Source: Roseibium hamelinense (GTDB taxonomy: Bacteria; Pseudomonadota; Alphaproteobacteria; Rhizobiales; Stappiaceae). From it: a DNA stretch of 64,000 bases. Location: contig NZ_VLLF01000008.1 of NCBI RefSeq assembly GCF_007830545.1, positions 222,090 through 286,089 on the forward strand. The letters run 5' to 3'. The notes below the pieces were generated by a model that saw nothing but the letters and a program-made list of their open reading frames with translations, did not search any database and was not told where the DNA came from. Position 1 is the stretch's first letter. Each line of letters opens with the position of its first letter. Made by a program: the position numbers and the translations under genes. Shown in pieces: positions 1 through 8,335 of the stretch.

Positions 1-1238
1 ACTACGACCTTAACGATGACCTGCATGGGCAGGGTGGCGGCGTTCGTGTCGAAGAGCAAAGGCTGTCGTGGGATATTCTCGATGCTTTTCGCGAGGCCTG
101 TGCGCAATCCGGCATCCCTAAGATTGATGATTTCAACCGCGGTGACAATTTCGGCGCTTCCTATTTTCAGGTGACACAACGGTCCGGTTGGCGCTGGAAC
201 GTTGCAAAAGGATTTTTGCGTCCGGCGATGAAGAGGCCGAATTTGCGTGTAATCACGCAGGCCCATGCCAGCCGGATCGTGGTCGAAAATAGCCGAGCCA
301 GCGCTCTTGAGCTGGATGTCGATGGGGCTCCGTCAAAGGTGACGGTTGCTGGAGAACTGGTTTTGTCTGCCGGTGCGATCGGTTCGCCGCAATTGCTCGA
401 GCTTTCGGGCATCGGACACCCCGACATCCTGGCTTCGGCCGGCGTCGATGTCGCGCATGCAATGCCGTCTATTGGCAAAAACCTGCAGGATCACCTTCAG
501 CTCAGGACGATCTTCAAAGTTCAAAACGCGGTCACTCTCAACCAAATGGTGCATTCCTGGTTCGGCAAAGCGAAAATCGGCCTTCAATATGCGCTTACCC
601 GTTCTGGTCCGATGTCCATGGCTCCGAGCCAGCTTGGCGTATTCGCAAAATCAGACCCTTCTTTCGAGGCGGCGAATGTGGAGTATCACGTGCAGCCGCT
701 TTCGCTCGACAAATTCGGCGATCCTTTGCACCGTTTCCCGGCGATCACTGCCAGCGTGTGCAATTTGAGGCCGGAAAGCCGAGGTCATTGTCACATCACA
801 TCGCCGAACAAAGCGGATCAGCCGGAAATCCTGCCAAACTATCTTTCCACGGAAATCGACAGGAAAGTTGCCGCCGACTCCATTAGACTGACGCGGGAAA
901 TCATGTCCGCGCCTGCGCTCGCAATTCACCAGCCGGAGGAGTATCTTCCTGGAGCAGACTATCAAAGCGACGCCCAATTGGCCCAGGCGGCGGGTGATAT
1001 TGGCACAACCATTTTTCATCCGGTTGGGACTTGCCGAATGGGTTCGGATGCACAGTCCGTTGTTGATGATCGGTTGAAGCTGAGGGGGATCAATGGTCTT
1101 CGGATTGCCGACGCCTCGATTATGCCGGCAATTACCTCAGGAAACACCAATGCACCGACCATCATGATCGCTGAGAAGGCAGCGGACATGATTCGCGAGG
1201 ACAGAAGGCAGATGGCAGCCTCGGTTCGATTGCCATGA
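1..1238 (+). CDS. GMC family FAD oxidoreductase (choline dehydrogenase-like), 5' partial
   Basis: The reading frame is already open at base 3 and runs to 1238, so the N-terminal FAD-binding part lies outside the window and about 411 residues are visible. The C-terminal half carries the family signature FHPVGTCRMG, whose His is the usual catalytic residue, and the closing block GLRIADASIMP followed by SGNTNAPTIMIAEKAADMI. Members oxidise alcohols such as choline, polyethylene glycols or long-chain alcohols with bound FAD. The substrate cannot be read from this fragment. The molybdate genes follow on the same strand after a very short gap and may be co-transcribed. Confidence 0.88.
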   Translation, partial: YDLNDDLHGQGGGVRVEEQRLSWDILDAFREACAQSGIPKIDDFNRGDNFGASYFQVTQRSGWRWNVAKGFLRPAMKRPNLRVITQAHASRIVVENSRASALELDVDGAPSKVTVAGELVLSAGAIGSPQLLELSGIGHPDILASAGVDVAHAMPSIGKNLQDHLQLRTIFKVQNAVTLNQMVHSWFGKAKIGLQYALTRSGPMSMAPSQLGVFAKSDPSFEAANVEYHVQPLSLDKFGDPLHRFPAITASVCNLRPESRGHCHITSPNKADQPEILPNYLSTEIDRKVAADSIRLTREIMSAPALAIHQPEEYLPGADYQSDAQLAQAAGDIGTTIFHPVGTCRMGSDAQSVVDDRLKLRGINGLRIADASIMPAITSGNTNAPTIMIAEKAADMIREDRRQMAASVRLP

Positions 1239-1275
1239 TTGCCTGCCCACTTTGAACTGCACAGGGCTATCGGAA

Positions 1276-2046
1276 GTGAAGATATTGCGATTGCTGCGTT
1301 TTTTGGTTTCTTTGGGCGTCGTATTTATGATCAGTCCAGCTGCCGCGCAAGACCGATTGACCGTATTTGCGGCCGCGAGCCTTACAAATGCTTTGGAAGC
1401 AATCGGGACTGCGTTTGAAGAAGAGACCGGGATGCAGGTCTTGTTTTCTTTTGCCGGGACAAGCGCACTCGCCCGCCAGATCGAAGCCGGTGCGCCGGCC
1501 GATGTTTTTGTTTCCGCAGATGAGATCTGGATGGATTACCTCCGAGAACGCCAGGCCGTCGTTCCGGAAAGCATCAAGGCAATTGCAGGGAACGGCTTGG
1601 TTTTTGTTGGACCCGCCGGGTCCGAGCCGCTAGATCTCGACGTCGGCGGGATTTCGGATGCGCTTGGACGCGGGCGGCTTGCAATTGCAGATACGGAAAC
1701 TGTTCCTGCAGGACGCTACGGTAAAGCTGCGCTGACGTCTCTTGGGCTTTGGGCTTACGTTCAAAAGCGGCTGGCGCCCATGGAAAACGTCCGCGTCGCC
1801 CTTGCTGCAGCGACGCGTGGTGACACACCGCTTGCGCTTGTTTATGCATCGGATGCGAGTGTAGAGCCGGGGGTAGATGTTGTTGCAAAGCTTCCTGCCG
1901 AGAGCCACCAAGCCATACGGTATCCCGCAGCGCTGACGCAACATGCCGCTGAGGGCGCCGACGCTTTTTTGGCTTATCTTTCGAGCGCTGCCGCACAACG
2001 GATATTTGAAGAAAGCGGTTTTGCAATGCTACAGGACAGTCAGTAG
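1276..2046 (+). CDS. modA: Molybdate ABC transporter, periplasmic binding protein ModA
   Basis: This is the soluble binding protein of a molybdate/tungstate importer. A signal peptide (hydrophobic core LLRFLVSLGVVF, cleavage near AAAQ-D) precedes DRLTVFAAASLTNALE, the family N-terminus whose Ser/Ala-rich turn contacts the oxyanion. Further hallmarks are FSFAGTSALARQIEAGAPADVF and the C-terminal AAQRIFEESGF. I prefer the GTG at 1276 because CGGAAG lies just upstream and it leaves a normal signal peptide; a TTG at 1252 in the same frame would add eight residues. modB and modC follow, so this is a complete three-gene importer. No ModE-type palindrome was recognised upstream. Confidence 0.93.
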   Translation: MKILRLLRFLVSLGVVFMISPAAAQDRLTVFAAASLTNALEAIGTAFEEETGMQVLFSFAGTSALARQIEAGAPADVFVSADEIWMDYLRERQAVVPESIKAIAGNGLVFVGPAGSEPLDLDVGGISDALGRGRLAIADTETVPAGRYGKAALTSLGLWAYVQKRLAPMENVRVALAAATRGDTPLALVYASDASVEPGVDVVAKLPAESHQAIRYPAALTQHAAEGADAFLAYLSSAAAQRIFEESGFAMLQDSQ

Positions 2047-2075
2047 TTAACCGCCGGACAATATAGGCAGCGTGC

Positions 2076-2783
2076 GTGGACCAATTTCATTTGCAGCCAC
2101 ATGAATGGGAAGCACTTGCGCTGACATTGAGGGTTGGAGCTGCAACGCTTGCTGTTGCAATTCCGCTAGCCATCGCGGTCGCCTATATCCTTGCCCGATT
2201 CAGGTTCCCCGGACATGGGACCCTCAACGCTGTGGTACACATGCCCCTTGTCCTGCCTCCAGTCGTTACAGGGTATTTGTTACTTCTTGCCTTCGGACCC
2301 AAAGGTCCTGTTGGTGTCTTTTTGCAAAACACATTCGGGATCAGTTTTGCATTCAACTGGACCGGTGCCGCCTTGGCAGCCGGCATAATGGCCTTTCCTT
2401 TGATTGTGCGGCCGATCCGATTGGCGTTCGAGGCGGTAGACCCCAAGCTGGAGGAGGCAGCGGCATCTCTGGGAGCACGCAAGCTGGTCACGTTTGTCGT
2501 TATTTCCCTTCCTCTGGCGCTGCCGGGGATATTGAGCGGAGCTATTCTGGGTTTTGCAAAAGCTATGGGCGAGTTCGGAGCAACTATCACCTTTGTGTCT
2601 AATATACCGGGAGAAACCCGGACACTTGCTCTGGCGCTATACACGGCAACACAAACGCCGGAGGGAGATCCGATCGCCTTCAGGCTTACAATTATCGCCG
2701 CAATTGTCGCATTTGGGGCCCTTTTTGCCTCTGAAATCATGGCCCGCCGGTTGAAGCGGCGCCTGGGAGCGTCCGATGCTTGA
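2076..2783 (+). CDS. modB: Molybdate ABC transporter, permease ModB
   Basis: A 235-residue inner-membrane permease with about five hydrophobic segments. The EAA loop that docks onto the ATPase is visible as EEAAASLGARKLVTFVVISLP near residues 125-145, followed by the GxMGEFGAT segment (AKAMGEFGATITF) typical of ModB/CysT-type permeases. The start codon is GTG. The 3' end overlaps modC by eight bases, so the two are probably translationally coupled. Length matches the family. Confidence 0.94.
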   Translation: MDQFHLQPHEWEALALTLRVGAATLAVAIPLAIAVAYILARFRFPGHGTLNAVVHMPLVLPPVVTGYLLLLAFGPKGPVGVFLQNTFGISFAFNWTGAALAAGIMAFPLIVRPIRLAFEAVDPKLEEAAASLGARKLVTFVVISLPLALPGILSGAILGFAKAMGEFGATITFVSNIPGETRTLALALYTATQTPEGDPIAFRLTIIAAIVAFGALFASEIMARRLKRRLGASDA

Positions 2784-3882
2784 GGTTGAGGTCAAAGGCA
2801 GCGTTGGCGGGTTTCACATCGATGCTGCATTTGCATCTGAAGCGGGTGTGACCGCGCTTTTCGGGCAGTCCGGTGCCGGAAAATCGACCATCACCAACAT
2901 GATTGCCGGGCTGGTCACTCCGGCCTCCGGCCGCATTGTCGTCGACGGCCAAATTCTGTTCGACAGTGCGTCTTCTCTTAACCTTCCAGCGCGAGACCGG
3001 AGGATTGGCCACGTTTTTCAGGACGCCAGACTGTTCCCGCATTTGTCTGTTCGCAACAACCTCACGTTCGCACATTGGGCTGGGCGGCGGCATCCCAAAC
3101 GGCCGCTGGCGGAAGTTGTTGAGCTTTTAGGCATCTCGCATCTCCTGGATCGGAAACCAGGCGGCTTGTCCGGCGGCGAGAAACAGCGCGTCGCGATCGG
3201 CCGGGCACTTTTGTCTGACCCGCGTTTGTTGCTGATGGACGAACCACTCGCTTCGCTGGATCAAGCCAGAAAGTCGGACATTTTGCCCTATCTCGACCGA
3301 GTGGGAGAAGACGCCGGCATCCCAATCGTTTATGTCAGCCACGCGCTGGAAGAAGTTGCGCGTCTGTCACAAACACTTGTGATCGTCTCGCAGGGCTCGG
3401 TATTGGCATTCGGCCCGGTGGCCGACATGCTCGCCAGGACAGACTTGGGGCGTGCAACCGGCCGGCATGAGGCCAGCGCTTTGCTGAGCGGTAAAGTCGT
3501 TGCAATCGACAAACACTGGGGGCTGGCGAGCATTGATATGGGCGGTCAGATCATCCAGGTGCCGGCTCTTGACACCGCGATCGGAGAAGATATCAGGCTT
3601 CGCATTCGCGCCCGTGACGTGGCGATCGCGCTGGGCCGACCAGAGGGGTTGAGCATCCGCAATGCGCTCCATGGTACGATCAAGAGCATCACGGATGAGA
3701 CTGGCCCCTATACCGAGATTTTGAGTGCTGTTGATGGTCAACTTCTCCGGGCCCGTCTCACTCGGGCTTCAGCCGCCGATCTGGGGCTCGTGCCCGGCAA
3801 GGCCGTCACGCTTCTGATTAAGAGCGTTGCCATTGACAGGCGCCAGCGGACGCCTGCTCCTCGCAAAAGCGCACAGGGCTGA
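2776..3882 (+). CDS. modC: Molybdate ABC transporter, ATP-binding protein ModC
   Basis: ATPase subunit of the molybdate importer, 368 residues. Visible motifs are the Walker A GQSGAGKST (about residues 30-38), the signature LSGGEKQR, Walker B LLLMDEPLASLDQ and the switch His in VYVSHALEE. The C-terminal third, about residues 235-355, is a TOBE/Mop-type domain (for example LRIRARDVAIAL), which in ModC binds molybdate and tunes transport. The start overlaps modB. Length is normal for ModC. Confidence 0.94.
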   Translation: MLEVEVKGSVGGFHIDAAFASEAGVTALFGQSGAGKSTITNMIAGLVTPASGRIVVDGQILFDSASSLNLPARDRRIGHVFQDARLFPHLSVRNNLTFAHWAGRRHPKRPLAEVVELLGISHLLDRKPGGLSGGEKQRVAIGRALLSDPRLLLMDEPLASLDQARKSDILPYLDRVGEDAGIPIVYVSHALEEVARLSQTLVIVSQGSVLAFGPVADMLARTDLGRATGRHEASALLSGKVVAIDKHWGLASIDMGGQIIQVPALDTAIGEDIRLRIRARDVAIALGRPEGLSIRNALHGTIKSITDETGPYTEILSAVDGQLLRARLTRASAADLGLVPGKAVTLLIKSVAIDRRQRTPAPRKSAQG

Positions 3883-4237
3883 TTTGCGAATTCGGATAGG
3901 CTGCATGAATTCCACGCAGACTGTTGTAGGCAAAGTTGTAGAATCATACCTGCTACCTATGATACATGCTTCACCCGAACGCAGAACAAAGTGACGAGGT
4001 CCTGAGTTTGCCGTCTTAAACACCGGTCTACAGCTGTAAATCCTATCTAGCGGATGGCAGGTGCCGTCCGCCTGTCTGCGTTCATCAGGATGCAAGCTGA
4101 GACCGGTTTGGCCATGTGACAGCCTTATGGCGAAATGCGGTCCCGCCGCCCGCCTGCTCTGCGTCCAAAAACTCAATTGTACCGGCCAACCCGGGCACCC
4201 GTTTCGGGCCGCCTCACTGCTCTTGGTGGACTTCCAA
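3883..4237. other. Intergenic stretch without a supported gene
   Basis: About 355 bases between modC and the DUF1062 gene. Open frames cross it on both strands, but none has a recognisable family or a convincing ribosome site. No clear terminator or RNA was seen. It probably holds the end of the mod transcript and the promoter of the next gene. Confidence 0.4.
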
Positions 4238-4876
4238 ATGGAAGGCCAAGATGGCATGTCTAAAACACTCTCGATTGGCTGGACTGTTCTGGCCAAAAAT
4301 GCTCCGCGTCCCCGGCTCAACTGCGGCCGGTGCGGTAAGGTTCAAAGCTTTCACTCCAGTGGCAAAATTCGCCTGAATGCAAATGGCCGCAAGCTTGATG
4401 CCTGGCTTGTTTACAAATGCACCCACTGCAACGCGACCTGGAACCGCCCGGTTATCGAAAGGATACCAATCAACACGCTTTCGAAATCGTACCTAACCGC
4501 GCTTGAAACAAGCGACGAAACAATGGTCCGTCGATTCGAATTTGAAGTTGGCGGATTGGCTTATTTCACCCATCAAATTGAGTGGGAACGCGGTCTTTTG
4601 ATCCAGAGGCACCTAGTATCGCCGATGAGCGAAGACTGGTCGTCTGCGACGATCTTAATCCGGACCCCGGTCAGACTGCATATACGGGTCGAACGGCTCA
4701 TGTCGTATGCTTTGGACATTTCGCGTGCTGATTGCCGGAACTTGTTTTTGGAAGGAGGTATGAAGATCAGGCGGCCAAGCGGCCAGCAAATATGGCGCGG
4801 CCCAGTCAAAACCGAAATGGAGATAGACGTGCAGCGATGTGTTCTTAAAACCAGCTCGTTGCTGCGGCTTTATTAG
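4238..4876 (+). CDS. DUF1062 family protein
   Basis: A cytoplasmic protein of about 212 residues belonging to the DUF1062 family, whose function is unknown. Family features are WTVLAKNAPRPRLNCGRCGK near the N-terminus, RLNANGRKLDAWLVYKC, and WNRPVIER. Two CxxC pairs (CGRC and CTHC) about 40 residues apart look like a zinc ribbon, which would suit a nucleic-acid or protein contact role; that is inference. The open frame extends upstream to 4061, but that part has no family character. Possible starts are ATG 4238 with GGTGGA upstream, or ATG 4256 with GAAGG upstream. It appears to be a single-gene unit. Confidence 0.8.
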   Translation: MEGQDGMSKTLSIGWTVLAKNAPRPRLNCGRCGKVQSFHSSGKIRLNANGRKLDAWLVYKCTHCNATWNRPVIERIPINTLSKSYLTALETSDETMVRRFEFEVGGLAYFTHQIEWERGLLIQRHLVSPMSEDWSSATILIRTPVRLHIRVERLMSYALDISRADCRNLFLEGGMKIRRPSGQQIWRGPVKTEMEIDVQRCVLKTSSLLRLY

Positions 4877-4975
4877 ACCGTCTTTAAGCCCAAAAGTGCG
4901 GCAAGGCCGGTATCATAAATCGGATTGGCCTTGCCGTTCACCTTCGGAGCCGCATTCGCTTTCGGCCAATGTATA

Positions 4976-5560
4976 TTAGTTCATACGCATGGCTTCGGTT
5001 TCGATGATGATGTCCACATTGTCTCCGACAAAACCGTTGTCGACCGCATAGGTCATGCCGAAATCGCTCCGCAACAGGGTTCCGCGAACGCTCAGGCCCA
5101 GTGTAAAGCGCCCGTGTCCGAAGGGATACTCGAACGCCTTGTTGAGTGTTACATCCAACTCAAGCGGCTGGCTTTGGCCAAGGAGGGTAAGGGTCCCGGT
5201 TACAGTGCCGGTGGTGTCTGTTGACGGAGTTCCGCCGTCGGCAGTGAACGTCATGGCCGGAAACTCTGCAACATTCAAAAAGTCAGAGTTCCGGACATGA
5301 TTATCCCGGGCTTCGTTAAAGCTCTCAACGCTTGCTGTTTTGACGGTAATTTCAACGTCCGAAAGCACCTGTGTTTCAAGATCGTATACAAAACTTCCGC
5401 TTACATCTTGAAAGAAACCGAGCGTTTTCGCGTATCCTAGATGATCGACCAGAAACGCAACGCTCGTATGCGCAGGGTCGAGTTCATACTTGAACGGGGC
5501 CGCGTAAGCCGGTGCTACAAATATGCCAACCGGCAAAATACTGAGAAGGAGTTTTTTCAA
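4976..5560 (-). CDS. YceI family periplasmic lipid-binding protein
   Basis: A 194-residue secreted protein of the YceI family, lipocalin-like beta barrels that bind polyprenyl or related lipids. The N-terminus has a signal peptide ending near AYA-APFKYELDPAHTSVAF; the YELDPAHTSVAF block is the family's opening. Later blocks include PAMTFTADG and VTGTLTLLGQSQPLELDVTL, and LRSDFGMTYAVDNGFVGDNV near the end. The start codon is TTG with GGAG eight bases upstream. It is transcribed away from the thiamine operon. Its lipid ligand is unknown. Confidence 0.9.
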   Translation of the reverse strand: MKKLLLSILPVGIFVAPAYAAPFKYELDPAHTSVAFLVDHLGYAKTLGFFQDVSGSFVYDLETQVLSDVEITVKTASVESFNEARDNHVRNSDFLNVAEFPAMTFTADGGTPSTDTTGTVTGTLTLLGQSQPLELDVTLNKAFEYPFGHGRFTLGLSVRGTLLRSDFGMTYAVDNGFVGDNVDIIIETEAMRMN

Positions 5561-5788
5561 GGGCTTGCTCCGCTTTCAAAAATGCACCCACTCATTGTGG
5601 GGCATGGCTGTGAAATCGAAAACAGCTCTTGACGGGCCCTACTAAAAATAATTGATAAACTCCAAGTGATACACTTTTAAATAGCAGAGGCCGCTTGTCG
5701 CGCAGCAAATGCGTTTCGGGTTTTCTTATGACAGTCCGAGCCAAGCCGGTGACCTTTTGAAAACACATACGTTCTCTCGTTGGTTTCA

Positions 5789-6769
5789 ATGACCTCATCC
5801 ATCCATATCATTGGCGCTGGAGTAGCCGGGCTCTGTGTCGCCGCAGAGTTGGTCGACCGTGGCATGACGGTCGATATTTTCGATAAAAATGGTCTTCCCG
5901 GGCCTCATGGTTGTTCCTGGTGGGCTGGTGGGATGCTTGCGCCGTGGTGCGAATATGAAAATGCCGAGGAACCGGTTCTGAGGCTTGGACAGCAAGCGTT
6001 GAGTTGGTGGTCCGGTAAAACCACGCTAACCCGGAATGGAACGCTGGTTGTTGCCTCACGGCGTGATCTTCCAGAGCTACGGCGGTTTGCGCAACAAACC
6101 GCCGGGTATGTCCAGATCGATGAAGCCAAGCTGCTCGGTCTGGAACCCGATCTAACCGGGTTTACAGCGGGCCTTTTCTTTGAAAAAGAAGCACACCTCG
6201 ATCCAAGGACGGCGCTTTCTGATTTGGTCCAGCTGTTGCTGCAAGCCGGTGCACGTTTTCACACGGGCGCAGCACCGGACGACTTTTCAGTGCGTGTCGA
6301 CTGTCGGGGGTTTTCTGCGAAAAACCAGCTGCAGGATTTACGGGGAGTCAAAGGCGAAATGCTGATTGTGCGTGCCCCAGAGGTTCAGATCGGAAGGCCG
6401 GTTCGGCTGCTTCATCCGCGTATTCCGGTCTATGTGGTGCCCCGCGGGGATGGGGTCTACATGATCGGGGCCACGATGATTGAAAGTGAAGACAAATCCG
6501 GGGCGACTGTCCGGTCCGTTCTGGAGCTTTTGAGTTCCGCCTACGCGCTAAACCCTGGGTTCGGCGAGGCTGAACTCCTAGAAATTGGGGTCGATCTGAG
6601 GCCCGCATTTCCGGACAACCTACCGAGAATCCGTCGGAGAGGGCGCTATATTTATGCGAACGGTTTGTACCGGCATGGATATTTGCTTGCGCCGGCGCTT
6701 GCGAGCGGTGTTGCAGACTTAATTTTGAACAATGAACAGTCGGAGTTGGTCGATGAAGATTGTCCTTAA
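5789..6769 (+). CDS. thiO: FAD-dependent glycine oxidase ThiO
   Basis: ThiO oxidises glycine to iminoacetate (dehydroglycine), the C2-N unit of the thiazole ring of thiamine. The N-terminal Rossmann motif is IHIIGAGVAGLCVAAELVDRG, followed by the DAO-family segment CSWWAGGMLAPWCE, which is typical of ThiO. The C-terminal GLYRHGYLLAPALASGVADLI is the conserved end. The ATG at 5789 gives a start directly before the FAD-binding strand. It heads thiO-thiS-thiG-thiE with overlapping junctions, which fixes its assignment against generic DAO enzymes. Confidence 0.92.
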   Translation: MTSSIHIIGAGVAGLCVAAELVDRGMTVDIFDKNGLPGPHGCSWWAGGMLAPWCEYENAEEPVLRLGQQALSWWSGKTTLTRNGTLVVASRRDLPELRRFAQQTAGYVQIDEAKLLGLEPDLTGFTAGLFFEKEAHLDPRTALSDLVQLLLQAGARFHTGAAPDDFSVRVDCRGFSAKNQLQDLRGVKGEMLIVRAPEVQIGRPVRLLHPRIPVYVVPRGDGVYMIGATMIESEDKSGATVRSVLELLSSAYALNPGFGEAELLEIGVDLRPAFPDNLPRIRRRGRYIYANGLYRHGYLLAPALASGVADLILNNEQSELVDEDCP

Positions 6770-6947
6770 CGGCGAAGTGCACGACGTGTCAGCCCGGACC
6801 CTAGACGCAGTCCTGGTGGAAATCGGTTTTGACGGGCTGCTTGCAACGGCTGTGAACGGTGATTTTGTACCTCAGCTAGAGCGTAAAACACGAGTTCTAA
6901 AGGACCATGACCGGGTCGAGGTTCTCGCACCCATGCAAGGAGGCTGA
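6753..6947 (+). CDS. thiS: Sulphur carrier protein ThiS
   Basis: A 64-residue ubiquitin-fold sulphur carrier. It begins [12 protein letters not shown] and ends in the required Gly-Gly tail (LAPMQGG), which is adenylated and thiocarboxylated to deliver sulphur to ThiG. The start lies 17 bases inside thiO, so translation is coupled. Length and both ends match ThiS. Confidence 0.94.
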   Translation: MKIVLNGEVHDVSARTLDAVLVEIGFDGLLATAVNGDFVPQLERKTRVLKDHDRVEVLAPMQGG

Positions 6948-6948
6948 T

Positions 6949-7716
6949 GTGAAGTCCTTTTATGGCGTTTCCCTTGCAAATCCTCTCATGTTGGGCACAG
7001 CGCAGTATCCAAGTCCCGCAGTGCTGGCGGAGGCTTTTAAGGCTTCCGGTGCCAGCGTTGCAACCGTGTCCCTGAGAAGGGAAGGGCGGCAGGGTCAGGG
7101 CCAGTCCTTTTGGAGCTTGATTAAAAAGTTGAATATCTGGGTTCTGCCTAACACGGCCGGCTGTCACACGGTGCGCGAGGCTGTTACGACGGCGCAAATG
7201 GCTCGTGAGGTGTTCGGTACCGACTGGATCAAACTAGAACTCATTGGGCATACGGATAGCCTTCAGCCGGATGTGTTTCAGCTTGTCGAAGCGGCAAAGT
7301 TGCTGTGCAGCGAGGGATTTAAGGTGTTTCCGTATACGACGGAGGACCTTGTGGTCGGGGAGCGGTTGTTACAGGCCGGATGCGAAGTCTTGATGCCTTG
7401 GGGTGCGCCCATTGGCTCTGCTCGCGGCCTCAGCAATGAATATGGTTTGCGGGCGATGCGCGCTGAGTTTCCCGATGTTCCTCTGGTCATTGACGCTGGT
7501 ATCGGGCGTCCGTCCCATGTCAGCCAGGCAATGGAGCTGGGATATGATGCGGTCCTCATGAATACCGCAGTCGCACGCGCGGGCAATCCTGTCGCGATGG
7601 CAAGGGCGATGGCGCTTGCCGCTAAAGCGGGCCGGTTGAGTTATGAGAGCGGCGCGATGGAACCCAGAGATATGGCAGAGGCCTCGACACCGGTAATTGG
7701 AAAGGCGTTTCTTTGA
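6949..7716 (+). CDS. thiG: Thiazole synthase ThiG
   Basis: ThiG condenses iminoacetate, deoxyxylulose 5-phosphate and ThiS thiocarboxylate into the thiazole phosphate. Motifs include the opening [20 protein letters not shown], the Schiff-base Lys region [23 protein letters not shown], and [24 protein letters not shown] at 6949, just after the thiS stop and with AAGGAGG about six bases upstream, gives the standard MKSFYG start; a longer frame from 6907 is not needed. About 255 residues, normal for ThiG. Confidence 0.95.
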   Translation: MKSFYGVSLANPLMLGTAQYPSPAVLAEAFKASGASVATVSLRREGRQGQGQSFWSLIKKLNIWVLPNTAGCHTVREAVTTAQMAREVFGTDWIKLELIGHTDSLQPDVFQLVEAAKLLCSEGFKVFPYTTEDLVVGERLLQAGCEVLMPWGAPIGSARGLSNEYGLRAMRAEFPDVPLVIDAGIGRPSHVSQAMELGYDAVLMNTAVARAGNPVAMARAMALAAKAGRLSYESGAMEPRDMAEASTPVIGKAFL

Positions 7717-8333
7717 TGAAACTACCCAATTTTTACCCGATTTTTGACCAGAGTGAATGGCTGCACAGGACTCTGCCACTCGGGGTCAAACTGGTTCAAC
7801 TTCGCATCAAGGAGCGTGACGCAGCAACGCTCGCCGGGGAAATCGCGGCATCAAGGGATCTTTGCGCGGACCACAGAGCCCTCTTGGTGGTAAATGATCA
7901 CTGGCAGATTTCGATCGAACTCGGTTGTAGCTTTGTGCATTTGGGTCAGGAAGACCTGGATAGCGCGGATGTGGCCGCTATCCGCCGGGCTGGCATACGG
8001 CTAGGCGTTTCAACACACGACGAAAATGAACTTGAACGGGCGCTATCTCTTGATCCGGACTATGTCGCTCTCGGGCCGATCTTCCCAACGATCTTGAAGA
8101 AAATGAAATGGCAAGAGCAGGGTTTGCCACGGGTGCGAGAGTGGAAAAAACGAATTGGAAAACGGCCACTGGTTGCAATTGGCGGTATCAGCGTTGAAAG
8201 AGCCCCGGATGTCCTGGCTGCTGGTGCGGATGTCATTGCAGCAGTGACCGACATCACGTTGAATGCAGACCCTGAAGCGCGTGTTGCGCAATGGCTGGCG
8301 ACCACTGGCGAGACCGCAAAAGCCGACGTCTAG
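7716..8333 (+). CDS. thiE: Thiamine phosphate synthase ThiE
   Basis: ThiE couples the thiazole phosphate to hydroxymethylpyrimidine diphosphate to give thiamine phosphate. Recognisable blocks are KLVQLRIKERD near the N-terminus, LVVNDHWQISIELG, VHLGQEDL, LGVSTHDENELERAL, YVALGPIFPT and the phosphate-binding VAIGGIS. The ATG at 7716 shares bases with the thiG stop. It closes the operon; no thiC, thiD or thiF is seen in the window, so the pyrimidine branch must be encoded elsewhere. Confidence 0.93.
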   Translation: MKLPNFYPIFDQSEWLHRTLPLGVKLVQLRIKERDAATLAGEIAASRDLCADHRALLVVNDHWQISIELGCSFVHLGQEDLDSADVAAIRRAGIRLGVSTHDENELERALSLDPDYVALGPIFPTILKKMKWQEQGLPRVREWKKRIGKRPLVAIGGISVERAPDVLAAGADVIAAVTDITLNADPEARVAQWLATTGETAKADV

Positions 8334-8335
8334 TC

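Noticed and set aside
3769..4320. Long minus-strand frame across the modC-DUF1062 gap
   Set aside because: Overlaps two plus-strand genes, low-complexity Arg/Ser composition and no family character.
5561..5788. TPP riboswitch before thiO
   Set aside because: Searched for the conserved CUGAGA and ACCTGA/GGGTAATGCCAGCG elements and found none.
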